Below, piece after piece: positions 18,697 through 27,785 of a stretch of 64,000 nucleotides of DNA. The stretch lies in assembly GCA_001874335.1 (NCBI GenBank), contig MPDE01000006.1, positions 149,566 to 213,565 of the forward strand, in the 5' to 3' direction. A program made the position numbers and the translations under genes. This DNA is from Bacteroidetes bacterium MedPE-SWsnd-G2 (GTDB lineage: Bacteria > Bacteroidota > Bacteroidia > Flavobacteriales > Flavobacteriaceae). Every line of letters starts with the position of its first letter. Positions within the stretch are counted from its first letter, which is position 1. Below the pieces are notes generated by a model that saw only the letters and a list, made by a program, of their open reading frames with translations, searched no databases and was not told where the DNA came from.

Positions 18697-19956
18697 ATGA
18701 AAGATTTATTTGATAAGATTTACAGAGATAAAGGGCCATTAGGAAAATGGGCATCACATGCAGAGGGATATTTTGTGTTTCCTAAAATTGAAGGTCAAAT
18801 ATCGAATCGAATGAAATTCCAAGGTAAAGATGTAATTACTTGGAGTATAAATGATTATTTGGGGCTTGCAAATCACCCAGAAGTGAGAAAGACTGATGCT
18901 GAAGCTGCTGCAGCTTATGGTTCGGCTTATCCAATGGGAGCAAGAATGATGTCTGGTCATACAGATTTGCATGAAAAATTACAAGACGAATTAGCTGAAT
19001 TTGTAAATAAAGAAGCTGCTTACCTTTTAAACTTTGGATACCAAGGAATGGTTTCTACCATTGACGCCTTAGTTTCTAAAGATGATATAATTGTTTATGA
19101 TGTAGATTCTCATGCGTGTATTATTGATGGAGTTCGTTTACATATGGGTAAACGATTTACTTACAAACACAATGATGTAGAGAGTTTAGAAAAGAATTTA
19201 GAGCGAGCAACCAAATTGGCAGAACAAACAGGTGGAGGGATTTTAGTGATTTCTGAAGGTGTGTTTGGAATGCGTGGTGAACAAGGACGATTAAAAGAAA
19301 TTGTTGCTTTAAAGAAAAAATACAATTTCAGGTTTTTAGTTGATGATGCTCATGGTTTTGGTACCTTAGGTAAAACAGGTGCTGGAGCAGGTGAGGAGCA
19401 AGGCGTACAAGATGATATTGATGTGTACTTTGCCACTTTTGCTAAATCTTTAGCGAGTACAGGTGCATTTATTGCTGCAGATAAAGAAATCATAGATTAC
19501 TTAAAGTATAATCTTAGGTCTCAAATGTTCGCCAAATCATTGCAAATGCAATTGGTTGTTGGTGCACGTAAACGTTTAGAAATGCTAAAAACTATGCCAG
19601 AATTTAAGGCTAAGTTATGGGAAAACACCCTAGCACTTCAAAACGGTTTAAAGGCCAAAGGATTTAACATTGGTACAACTCAAAGTTGTGTAACACCAGT
19701 ATATTTAAAAGGTAGTATTCCTGAAGCTATGGCTTTAGTGAAGGACCTGAGAGAGAACTATGGGATCTTCTGTTCAATTGTTGTTTATCCAGTAATTCCT
19801 AAAGGATTAATTTTATTGAGATTAATACCAACTGCTACACATACAATTGAAGATGTAAACGAAACTTTAGAGGCTTTCGAAGCTATTAGAAGTAGACTTG
19901 AAAACGGAACTTATAAACGTTTATCTGCTGCCGTTATTGAGGCAATGGGTGAATAA
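18697..19956 (+). CDS. Alpha-oxoamine synthase, candidate cysteate acyltransferase
   Basis: A 419-residue PLP enzyme of the AONS/SPT/KBL family, which condenses an amino acid with an acyl-CoA and releases CO2. Visible residues are His139 (DSHACIIDG, stacking on PLP), DDAHGFG (216-222) and PLP Lys250 in TFAKSLASTG. The N-terminus (DKGPLGKWASHAEGYF) and the ARMMSGHTDLHE wording differ clearly from the Bacteroides serine palmitoyltransferase type. With the upstream cysteine-synthase homologue, this suggests cysteate C-acyltransferase (CapB) making 3-ketocapnine. Alternatives are serine palmitoyltransferase or 8-amino-7-oxononanoate synthase; no bio genes are nearby. Confidence 0.85.
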   Translation: MKDLFDKIYRDKGPLGKWASHAEGYFVFPKIEGQISNRMKFQGKDVITWSINDYLGLANHPEVRKTDAEAAAAYGSAYPMGARMMSGHTDLHEKLQDELAEFVNKEAAYLLNFGYQGMVSTIDALVSKDDIIVYDVDSHACIIDGVRLHMGKRFTYKHNDVESLEKNLERATKLAEQTGGGILVISEGVFGMRGEQGRLKEIVALKKKYNFRFLVDDAHGFGTLGKTGAGAGEEQGVQDDIDVYFATFAKSLASTGAFIAADKEIIDYLKYNLRSQMFAKSLQMQLVVGARKRLEMLKTMPEFKAKLWENTLALQNGLKAKGFNIGTTQSCVTPVYLKGSIPEAMALVKDLRENYGIFCSIVVYPVIPKGLILLRLIPTATHTIEDVNETLEAFEAIRSRLENGTYKRLSAAVIEAMGE

Positions 19957-19972
19957 GTTTTAATCTATATAT

Positions 19973-20005
19973 AAAAAAAGCCACCTAAATCAGGTGGCTT
20001 TTTTT
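19973..20005. terminator. Bidirectional terminator
   Basis: The stem AAGCCACCT (19978-19986) pairs with AGGTGGCTT (19992-20000), with a 5-base loop, extended by flanking A- and T-runs. It separates the convergent oxoamine synthase and acyltransferase-like genes. Confidence 0.9.
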
Positions 20006-21122
20006 ATAGGGCTTTTTTAAATGTTTTTCGTCTTATATATACTTCTGGATTAAAATGCTTCCAGATTTGATGGATTGCAGTATTATCTTCTAACTCAGGG
20101 GTTCTAATACAGGTTTTAATGCCTTTCTCTGTAAATACCTTGTAGTACTCATTAAAGATAACAGCTGTTACTCCCTTGTTTTGATATTCTGGTAAGATAC
20201 CAATTAGGTAGAATACTACTGTTTTACTTTTTTTCTTAGCTTTTAATAATTTTAAAACACCTATCGGAAATAATTTTCCATTAGCTTTTTGCAAGGCTTT
20301 AGCAAAAGAAGGCATTACAATGGCGAATGCAATGAGTTTATCGTTCTTGTCAACAACAAATTTTATGTATTCTGGATTTATGAAACTTATAAATTTCTTT
20401 TTAAAATAAGCTTTTTGAATATCAGTAATTTGAACAAAAGAAGACAAAGAAGCGTAAGAGTCATTAAAAAGATCAAACATCTTATCTGCATAAGGCATTA
20501 CTTCTTCAGTTTTGGTGAAAGCAAGTGCTCTTAAACCATATCGCTTTTGAACTAAAATATTGGCTTTTTCAAACATCTCCTTCTTTACGTTAGCAAAAGG
20601 AAATCTACTTTCTGAATATGATTTTTCAATTTCAAAACCAAAATTCTTGAAATGATCTGCGTAGTAAGGATGATTATACCAAGTAATCATTGTACCAATT
20701 TCATCAAAACCTTCAGTCATAACTCCAACCTTGTCCAGATTAGAAAAGCCAACTGGCCCTTCCATGTATTCTAAGTTGTGTGATTGACCAATAGATTTTA
20801 CTTTTTCAAACAAAGCTGTACTTACAGATTCATCATCAATAAAATCAAACCAACCAAACCTCATTTTCAATTGGTTTTGATTCTTTATTTCTAACCAGTT
20901 TACGATAGCTGCTACGCGACCAACAATTTTATGGTCTTTGTAGGCTAAGAAAAACTGAGCATCGGCATCATTAAAAATGGGGTTCTTTTCTTTATTAAAC
21001 GTTTCTAATTCTTGTTTAATAATTGGGGGAATCCATTGTTTTGAGTCCTTGTATAATTCAAAAGGAAATTTAACAAATGCCTTTAATTCTTTTTTAGTTT
21101 TAGCTTCTACTATTTTAATCAT
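20004..21122 (-). CDS. GNAT-fold acyltransferase-like protein (YghO/bCerS type)
   Basis: A 372-residue protein that opens with a segment typical of the YghO/bacterial ceramide synthase group (AFVKFPFELYKDSKQWIPP, about 16-34). It continues with AQFFLAYKDHKIVGRVAAIVN (about 60-80) and a C-terminal GNAT-like acyl-CoA motif region (FYLIGILPEYQNKGVTAVIF, about 305-325). The related Caulobacter enzyme N-acylates the sphingoid amine. Facing the candidate cysteate acyltransferase gene, it is a good candidate to N-acylate capnine or a sphingoid base. It follows the outer membrane protein gene by 10 bp on the same strand. The family recognition is from memory of motifs, so the function is inference. 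Confidence 0.72.
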   Translation of the reverse strand: MIKIVEAKTKKELKAFVKFPFELYKDSKQWIPPIIKQELETFNKEKNPIFNDADAQFFLAYKDHKIVGRVAAIVNWLEIKNQNQLKMRFGWFDFIDDESVSTALFEKVKSIGQSHNLEYMEGPVGFSNLDKVGVMTEGFDEIGTMITWYNHPYYADHFKNFGFEIEKSYSESRFPFANVKKEMFEKANILVQKRYGLRALAFTKTEEVMPYADKMFDLFNDSYASLSSFVQITDIQKAYFKKKFISFINPEYIKFVVDKNDKLIAFAIVMPSFAKALQKANGKLFPIGVLKLLKAKKKSKTVVFYLIGILPEYQNKGVTAVIFNEYYKVFTEKGIKTCIRTPELEDNTAIHQIWKHFNPEVYIRRKTFKKAL

Positions 21123-21132
21123 AGGGTATTAA

Positions 21133-22113
21133 TTATAAGCCACTGTCGTCGTTGAAATCTACTTCTTTTTTCTTTTTCTTTTTGCCTCTGGCCTGACGTT
21201 CGCCTTCTTCTTTTGCAGAATTTCCGTTGTCAATTTTTTTGTCTTTGTGCATGTCAAACCTGTACGAAGCTCCAAAATTAACACTAAATACAGACGGTGT
21301 GTCTTTTGTATTAAAGGTAAGAGCTGTGTCTAATTGAAAATCTTTGCTTAAAAGATAACCAGCTCCAAATCTAAATAGGTTATCAGCGTAAAAATCACTA
21401 CTAATTCCGTGTGCTTCTCCAAAAATTACAAATTTTGGATTAAATGAATGTGTAAGGGTAAGTATGTATTGAAAATCTGAATAATCAGAACCTATTCTAT
21501 CTTTTATTAAATTCATTACAAATACCCATCCGCCAGCAAAATTATTCTGAGTGCTAATCATTACTTTCGGGCTAAATCCTTCTACATCTGGTGCAGTATA
21601 TGGATTGTTGTCTGCATCAAAATTAGCACCTAAATATACTGCTACTGCTGGAATCAAGGATTTCCATTTAAATTTTCTATTTGCTTTCCAGCTATATAAA
21701 TTTGGTTTGTCCTCTTCAGCATTTTTATAGGGATCATACACCAAATATTTAGCACCAATGGTCATGTTTTTAAAATTTGCACGATCATTTTCTATAGGTA
21801 TTGCCGATCTGTTATCTGTTTTAGTATCATTTTGGTAAGTACCTTCAATGTTTATTTCTAACTCTTCAAATAATAATCCATACCTGGCAGAAAAATCAAT
21901 TCCGAAACCAGATACGTCATACTTTAATGGGGTGTGTTCTTCACTAATATAATAAGGGCCTAATTCAAATTGTAAAACATTAGTTCCGACAGAAAATGCA
22001 CTTCGAGAAGCTCCTGGTCTGTTAGAATTTATGACCTCGGTGTATTGGGCAAAACTATTAAAACTTAAGGTTATAAGTAATATAGTAAGTGCGTTTTTAA
22101 AGCTGTTCATCAT
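21133..22113 (-). CDS. Outer membrane beta-barrel protein (transporter-like)
   Basis: About 326 residues with a signal peptide ending near NSFAQ, an SNRPGASRSAFSVG segment typical of the 'MetA-pathway/transporter' barrel group (PF13557-like), repeated amphipathic strands, and a Lys-rich acidic tail (GKKKKKKEVDFNDDSGL). The start is placed at ATG 22113 because the upstream TTG at 22131 lies inside the -7 box 22129-22136. It is the first gene of a two-gene operon with the acyltransferase-like protein, so a role in moving or handling envelope lipids is conceivable but untested. Confidence 0.78.
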   Translation of the reverse strand: MMNSFKNALTILLITLSFNSFAQYTEVINSNRPGASRSAFSVGTNVLQFELGPYYISEEHTPLKYDVSGFGIDFSARYGLLFEELEINIEGTYQNDTKTDNRSAIPIENDRANFKNMTIGAKYLVYDPYKNAEEDKPNLYSWKANRKFKWKSLIPAVAVYLGANFDADNNPYTAPDVEGFSPKVMISTQNNFAGGWVFVMNLIKDRIGSDYSDFQYILTLTHSFNPKFVIFGEAHGISSDFYADNLFRFGAGYLLSKDFQLDTALTFNTKDTPSVFSVNFGASYRFDMHKDKKIDNGNSAKEEGERQARGKKKKKKEVDFNDDSGL

Positions 22114-22128
22114 AGTTTGGTTTGAGTT

Positions 22129-22136
22129 CAAATATA
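22129..22136 (-). promoter_or_regulatory. -7 element of the barrel/acyltransferase operon
   Basis: The minus strand reads TATATTTG, a perfect TAnnTTTG match, about 16-23 bases before the ATG pair at 22110-22113. It rules out the TTG at 22131 as a start codon. Confidence 0.6.
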
Positions 22137-22190
22137 GAGATTTTATATTTTTTTTATGTATTAATAACTGTAATTAAGGAAGTAGAATTG

Positions 22191-22198
22191 TATTTTTG
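22191..22198 (+). promoter_or_regulatory. -7 element of the DUF4834 gene
   Basis: TATTTTTG, a perfect match, 16 bases before the ATG at 22215. Confidence 0.5.
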
Positions 22199-22214
22199 AA
22201 AAAAAACTAAATTA

Positions 22215-22508
22215 ATGATGCAAACCGCTTCGGCTACTGGATTAGTAAAGATTATTTTAATCATATTATTGGTGTATTATGGTGTGAAAATTTTATCAAG
22301 AATTTTTGCTCCTATTTTAGTACGTTATTTAGCAAATAAAGCGCAGCAAAAGTTTGGATCCCAATTTGGGGGCCAAAACCCATTTCAGGGACAGGCTCAA
22401 TCAAAGCCTAAACAAAAATCTGGTGAAGTTACTATTGATAAGGTGCCACCGAGAGAATCTTCAAATAAAAATGTTGGGGAATACATAGATTACGAAGAAA
22501 TTGATTAA
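22215..22508 (+). CDS. DUF4834-type small membrane protein
   Basis: A 97-residue protein with one N-terminal membrane helix (about 9-30, VKIILIILLVYYGVKIL), a short basic/Gln-rich linker and an acidic C-terminus ending in VGEYIDYEEID. This layout matches the Bacteroidota DUF4834 family, which has no known function. It is the first gene of a same-strand group with the YfhO-like protein, glycosyltransferase and flippase, 116 bp upstream of the next gene. Confidence 0.8.
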   Translation: MMQTASATGLVKIILIILLVYYGVKILSRIFAPILVRYLANKAQQKFGSQFGGQNPFQGQAQSKPKQKSGEVTIDKVPPRESSNKNVGEYIDYEEID

Positions 22509-22624
22509 TTTTCGTCGGTAATTTCATTACACATTTTTAAACACATTAAAGTTTTACTTTAATAATGTTTTTATTTGATTTGGACAGTGATTCAAATCCG
22601 TAAAAATAACACATCCAACTTTCT

Positions 22625-25048
22625 ATGAACTTTTCAATAAAAAGAATTGCACCACACCTAGTTGTTTTATTGGGCTTCGTGGTTTTGGCATTGGCCTATT
22701 TTTATCCTGTTTTACAAGGCAAGCAAATTTATCAAAGTGATATTGCTCAGTACATTGGAATGGCTAAGCAACAAAATGATTTTAGAAAAGAAAATCATGA
22801 AGAAACGTACTGGACTAACAGTGCGTTTGGAGGGATGCCAACCTACCAATTGGGAGCAAAGTACCCTCATAATTATATTAAAAAGTTAGACCTTACCTTA
22901 AGATTTTTACCAAGACCAGCAGATTATTTGATGTTATACCTTGCCGGATTTTATGTTTTAATGTTGGTGTTAAAGGTGGATTATAGATTAGCAGCATTAG
23001 GAGCAATTGGGTTTGGTTTTAGTACATATTTAATTATTATTCTTGGTGTTGGTCATAATAGTAAGGCACATGCTATTGCCTATATGCCTCTTGTTCTTAG
23101 CGGAATTTTATTAACATTTCAAAAAAAATATATTGCAGGGTTTTTACTGGCAACTGTGGCCTTAGCATTAGAAATTTGTGCCAATCACTTTCAAATGACC
23201 TATTACTTGTTGTTGCTTGTTTTAGTTTTAGGTGTTTCTTTTTTAATTGATGCTTATAAAACAAAAACCCTACCTCACTTTTTTAAATCGGTTGGTTTGT
23301 TAACTGTTGCGGCAATTTTGGCTGTAGGTTTAAATGCTACAAATATTATGGCTACACAAGAGTACGCCAAAGAAAGCACAAGAAGTAAAAGTGAATTAAC
23401 GATTAGTCCCGATCGTAGCCCTAAACCAATGACTTCTGGTTTAGATAAAGGCTATATTACGGAGTACAGCTATGGTAAATTAGAATCCTTTAATTTATTT
23501 ATACCGAGATTATTTGGAGGAGGGAGTTATGAAAATGTAGGACCTGAATCTGCTACTTACTCTTATTTTAAAAGTTTGGGAGCAACGTCAATTCAGGCCT
23601 TAAATCAAGCTAAGAGAACGCCAACTTATTGGGGTGATCAACCAATAGTAGAAGCTCCTGCGTATATTGGAGCGGTTATGTTGTTTTTATTTGTTTTTGC
23701 CCTTTTTGTGGTTAAAGGGAAATTAAAATGGTGGTTAGTAGGAGGTAGTGTTATGTCCTTGCTTTTATCCTGGGGTAAAAACTTTGGCTTACTGACCGAC
23801 TTTTTTATTGACTTCGTGCCTTTATATGACAAATTTAGAGCGGTGAGTTCAATTCAAGTTATTCTTGAATTGTGTGTTCCTATTTTAGGTGTATTAGGAA
23901 TGGTGTATTTATTCAATTCTAAAAAAGAAAAGGAGCCTAAACTAAAAGCTTTAAAATATACAGCTGCGATAACGGCAGGTTTGGCTGTTGCCTTTTTACT
24001 TTTTAAATCGATGTTTGATTTCTCGGGAGTCAACGATAGTTATTATAGACAAAACTACGGTTTACCTTTTATTGATGCAGTGCGAGAGGATAGAATATCG
24101 TTTTATTTTCAAGATACCTTTAGAACACTGATTTTAGTAAGCTTGGTTGCAGGATGTATCTACTTATATCTTACAAATAAGTTGAAGGAAAAAGTAGTAA
24201 TGGTTGCAATGGGAGTATTGTTACTTTTTGATTTAGTAATGGTAGATCAGAGGTATGTTAATGCTGAAGATTTTGTTTCGGCATCAAGGGTTAATAGGCC
24301 ATATGATGCTTCACCAGCAGATTTAGAAATCCTTAAAGACAAATCGCATTATAGAGTCTTTGACATTACTTCAGGAGGTGCAAGAGCATCGTATTTTCAT
24401 AATTCGTTATCAGGATATCATGCAGCAAAAATGAAACGTTATAATGATGTTTTCGATTTTCATATTTCCAAAAATAATCTGAGTGTATTAAATATGTTGA
24501 ATACTAAATATATTATAGCTCAGGATGAAGAAAACGGAATATTCCCTTATACCAATGAGGAAGCTAACGGAAATGCGTGGTTTGTTGCAAAATTAAATGC
24601 GGTAAATTCTCCAGACGAAGAAATTGTAGCCTTAGATAGTTTAAATACTAAATCAACTGCTTTAGTAGATGTGAGTAGAATGACGTTGCCAAATGCAACA
24701 ACTTTTAGCGTAGATGAAAACTCTAACCTAAGTTTAGTAGCTTACAAACCCAATTACTTGAAATACGAATCTATTAATTCTCAATCAGGATTTGCAGTGT
24801 TTTCAGAAGTCTATTATAAAGATGGTTGGCAAGCTTATATTGATGGCAATAAGGTAGATCACTTAAGAGTAAACTACATTTTAAGAGGGTTAGAAGTACC
24901 TGAAGGAACTCATGATATAGAATTTAAATTTGAGCCAGCAGTGATTTCTACAGGGAGTTCAATTGCTTTGGCAAGTAGTCTTAGTTTCGGACTATTAATT
25001 TTGTTAGCTTTAGGTTATCAATTCAAGCAACAAAGACGTAAATCTTGA
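22625..25048 (+). CDS. YfhO-family multipass membrane protein
   Basis: An 807-residue integral membrane protein with about a dozen hydrophobic helices (first at about 10-28, last at about 780-800) and a large soluble loop between about residues 540 and 770. The extracytoplasmic SDIAQYIGM acidic segment after helix 1 is the usual catalytic-type position in GT-C lipid-sugar-dependent glycosyltransferases. YfhO homologues in Gram-positives glycosylate teichoic acids. Here it is followed directly by a glycosyltransferase and a flippase, so it probably decorates an envelope glycan or glycolipid. Its stop codon overlaps the next start by 4 bases. Confidence 0.85.
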   Translation: MNFSIKRIAPHLVVLLGFVVLALAYFYPVLQGKQIYQSDIAQYIGMAKQQNDFRKENHEETYWTNSAFGGMPTYQLGAKYPHNYIKKLDLTLRFLPRPADYLMLYLAGFYVLMLVLKVDYRLAALGAIGFGFSTYLIIILGVGHNSKAHAIAYMPLVLSGILLTFQKKYIAGFLLATVALALEICANHFQMTYYLLLLVLVLGVSFLIDAYKTKTLPHFFKSVGLLTVAAILAVGLNATNIMATQEYAKESTRSKSELTISPDRSPKPMTSGLDKGYITEYSYGKLESFNLFIPRLFGGGSYENVGPESATYSYFKSLGATSIQALNQAKRTPTYWGDQPIVEAPAYIGAVMLFLFVFALFVVKGKLKWWLVGGSVMSLLLSWGKNFGLLTDFFIDFVPLYDKFRAVSSIQVILELCVPILGVLGMVYLFNSKKEKEPKLKALKYTAAITAGLAVAFLLFKSMFDFSGVNDSYYRQNYGLPFIDAVREDRISFYFQDTFRTLILVSLVAGCIYLYLTNKLKEKVVMVAMGVLLLFDLVMVDQRYVNAEDFVSASRVNRPYDASPADLEILKDKSHYRVFDITSGGARASYFHNSLSGYHAAKMKRYNDVFDFHISKNNLSVLNMLNTKYIIAQDEENGIFPYTNEEANGNAWFVAKLNAVNSPDEEIVALDSLNTKSTALVDVSRMTLPNATTFSVDENSNLSLVAYKPNYLKYESINSQSGFAVFSEVYYKDGWQAYIDGNKVDHLRVNYILRGLEVPEGTHDIEFKFEPAVISTGSSIALASSLSFGLLILLALGYQFKQQRRKS

Positions 25049-26322
25049 GTAAAAAAGTACTCATAATAACATATTATTGGCCACCAGCAGGTGGTCCCGG
25101 TGTTCAGCGTTGGTTGAAATTTGTAAAATATTTACCTGAAAATGGTTTTGCTCCGGTGGTTTATTGTCCTGAGAATCCAAACTATCCTATAATAGATAGT
25201 AATATAACAGAGCCCCTTCATGAAAATGTTACAGTTTTAAAACGGCCTATTTTAGAGCCTTATAAACTCGCTGGTATTTTTTCAAAAAAAGGAACAAACC
25301 GTATTAGTTCGGGGATAATTACTGATAGTAAAAAGCAGTCTATAATAGAACGATTATTGCTGTATGTAAGAGGTAATTTTTTTATACCTGATGCGAGAAA
25401 ATATTGGGTTAAACCTTCTGTGAAATTTTTAGAATCTTACATAAAAGACCATAAAATAGAGACAGTTGTGACTACAGGGCCGCCTCACAGTATGCATCTT
25501 ATAGGTCTTGAATTAAAAAAACGTTGTGATATAAAATGGTTAACAGATTTTAGAGATCCTTGGACTACAATTGGATATCATTCAAAATTAAAATTAACAA
25601 AACAATCTATTCAAAAGCATAAAGCCTTAGAGCAAGATGTTTTAAGATCTACAGACCAAGTTATTGTTACGAGCCAAAACACCAAAAAGGCCTTTCAACA
25701 ATTAACTTCAAAGCCTATTGCTGTTATTACTAATGGCTATGATACTCAAACAGTAAGTAACTCAAAAAGAAAATCAAATTATACCATTGCCCACATTGGA
25801 TCATTATTATCTGGTAGAAACCCTGAAAATTTATGGAAGGCAATTATGTGGTTGTTAGATGAAAATCCCGAATTAAAATCTAATTTTAATTTGGATTTTT
25901 ACGGTGTTGTAAGTGACAGTGTTTTAGAATCTATTTATGCTTCAGGCTTAGAGCCGTATGTTTGTTTAAAGGGATATGTAGATCACGATAAAGCCGTATT
26001 AGCTCAAAAAGAATCTCACTTATTGTTATTAATTGAAATTGATTCAGAAGAAACAAAGGTTATAATTCCGGGTAAATTATTTGAGTATATGATTTCTAAT
26101 ACTCCAATTTTGGCTGTTGGGCCTCAAGACTCAGATGTTGAAAACATTGTTATAAGCACAAATACTGGTAGGTATTGTGATTATGAAGCCCTCGAAGCCA
26201 TGAAATTGACTTTGGAATACAATTATCAGCAATACAAGTTAGGTGTGATTAAAACAGCTCCGATAGGTTTAAATAAATTCAGTAGATCTGCGTTAACAAA
26301 AGAATTAACCAAATATTTGTAA
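25045..26322 (+). CDS. Glycosyltransferase (GT4-like, two-Rossmann fold)
   Basis: A 425-residue GT-B fold glycosyltransferase. The N-terminal domain starts with ITYYWPPAGGPGVQRWLKF, typical of GT4/GT1-type enzymes. The C-terminal domain has HIGSLLSGRNPE and the donor-binding region VIIPGKLFEYMISNTPILAVGP with the conserved acidic residue (E in LFEYM). The start is a TTG whose TG overlaps the TGA stop of the YfhO gene, an arrangement implying translational coupling. It likely transfers a sugar during assembly of an envelope polysaccharide on the cytoplasmic face. Confidence 0.88.
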   Translation: MSKKVLIITYYWPPAGGPGVQRWLKFVKYLPENGFAPVVYCPENPNYPIIDSNITEPLHENVTVLKRPILEPYKLAGIFSKKGTNRISSGIITDSKKQSIIERLLLYVRGNFFIPDARKYWVKPSVKFLESYIKDHKIETVVTTGPPHSMHLIGLELKKRCDIKWLTDFRDPWTTIGYHSKLKLTKQSIQKHKALEQDVLRSTDQVIVTSQNTKKAFQQLTSKPIAVITNGYDTQTVSNSKRKSNYTIAHIGSLLSGRNPENLWKAIMWLLDENPELKSNFNLDFYGVVSDSVLESIYASGLEPYVCLKGYVDHDKAVLAQKESHLLLLIEIDSEETKVIIPGKLFEYMISNTPILAVGPQDSDVENIVISTNTGRYCDYEALEAMKLTLEYNYQQYKLGVIKTAPIGLNKFSRSALTKELTKYL

Positions 26323-27780
26323 ATGGGAATCGTAATTAAACAATCTATTACAAACACTATTACCACCTATTTGGGATTTGGTATTGGTGCAATTAATACG
26401 TTGTTTTTATACACCCGTTTTCTTTCTGATGAATACTACGGATTAGTGGCCTTTATTTTATCGGCAGCCAATGTAATGATGCCGTTATTGGCTTGCGGAG
26501 TTCATAATAGTTTGGTGAAATTCTATTCTAAATACAAGGGAACAAATAGTCTCAATAGTTTTTTAACCTTGATGTTATTTTTACCAATGTTGATTATTAT
26601 TCCTTTAACCGGAGTAGGAGTATTGGCAAATGACTGTATAGGTGAATTGATTTCTAAAGAAAACCCAATTGTCAAGGATTATGTATGGCATATTTTTATA
26701 GTCTCCATTGCGTTTGCTTATTTTGAGGTGTTTTATGCCTGGGCTAAGGTTCATATGAAAACCGTATTTGGAAATTTTATGAAAGAGGTTTTTCATAGAA
26801 TTGCGGTTTCTTTTCTATTAATCATATTGCATTATAATTGGATTTCTGCCGATGAGTTTATTCTTTATCTCATAGGTGTATATGTGGTTAGAATGATAAT
26901 TATGAAGCTTTATGCATATAGTCTAAGGTTCCCTAAAATCTCGTTTGATAAAATTGAAGACTTAAATTCGATTTTAAAATATTCATTTTTAATTATTATT
27001 GCGGGATCTATTGCTACAGTTATCTTAGATATTGATAAAGTAATGCTTAACCAATATGTGCAAATAGAGGAAGTTGCGTATTACAGTGTAGCCGTTTTTA
27101 TTGCTACCGTTATAGCTGTTCCGCAACGGGCAATGCATCAAATAATGTCACCTCTTACAGCTCAGTTTTTGAGTTCAAAGAAGAAAGCAGATTTAAAAGA
27201 TCTTTATACTAGGAGTTCAATAAATTTATTTGTCGTTTCAGGTCTTATATTTTTATTGATTCTTTTAAATGTATCACAATTATACCTGCTGATTGCTCCG
27301 GAATATAGTAGTGCTATTTGGGTGGTGTTTTTAATTAGTTTGGCTAAGTTGTATGATAATCTTTTAGGTAATAACAATGCTATTCTTTTTAATAGTGATT
27401 ACTATAGAGTGGTATTGTATTTTGGAGTGCTTTTAACCGTTTTTACGGTAGTTTTAAATGCGATTCTTATTCCTAAATACGGACTTAACGGCTCAGCTCT
27501 GGCAACGTTTTTAGCTATCGCAATTTATAATACCATTAAGTTGTTGTTTGTTCATAAAAAGTTTAAGATGCAACCATTTACTGGTAATACGCTAAAGGTA
27601 GCATTACTAATTGTGTTTTTGTTTGGGTGTTTTTATTTCTGGGATTTCTCGTTCGGTCCGATAATAAACATCGTTTTAAAATCGGCTCTTGTCTCCGCTG
27701 TATATGTAATTCTTGTAGTGAAATTTAATCTGTCTGATGATATCAATAGTATTGTAAATAAATACTTAGGTAAGTTATAG
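26323..27780 (+). CDS. Oligosaccharide flippase (Wzx-like, MOP superfamily)
   Basis: A 485-residue polytopic membrane protein with roughly 12-14 hydrophobic helices. Its N-terminus (KQSITNTITTYLGFGIGAINTLFLY) is typical of polysaccharide flippases of the MATE/MOP superfamily. It begins immediately after the glycosyltransferase stop codon (0 bp spacing), so the two are co-translated. It probably flips a lipid-linked glycan made by the preceding enzymes to the periplasm. No simple terminator follows; instead there is a long imperfect hairpin at 27786-27833. Confidence 0.88.
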   Translation: MGIVIKQSITNTITTYLGFGIGAINTLFLYTRFLSDEYYGLVAFILSAANVMMPLLACGVHNSLVKFYSKYKGTNSLNSFLTLMLFLPMLIIIPLTGVGVLANDCIGELISKENPIVKDYVWHIFIVSIAFAYFEVFYAWAKVHMKTVFGNFMKEVFHRIAVSFLLIILHYNWISADEFILYLIGVYVVRMIIMKLYAYSLRFPKISFDKIEDLNSILKYSFLIIIAGSIATVILDIDKVMLNQYVQIEEVAYYSVAVFIATVIAVPQRAMHQIMSPLTAQFLSSKKKADLKDLYTRSSINLFVVSGLIFLLILLNVSQLYLLIAPEYSSAIWVVFLISLAKLYDNLLGNNNAILFNSDYYRVVLYFGVLLTVFTVVLNAILIPKYGLNGSALATFLAIAIYNTIKLLFVHKKFKMQPFTGNTLKVALLIVFLFGCFYFWDFSFGPIINIVLKSALVSAVYVILVVKFNLSDDINSIVNKYLGKL

Positions 27781-27785
27781 AAACG

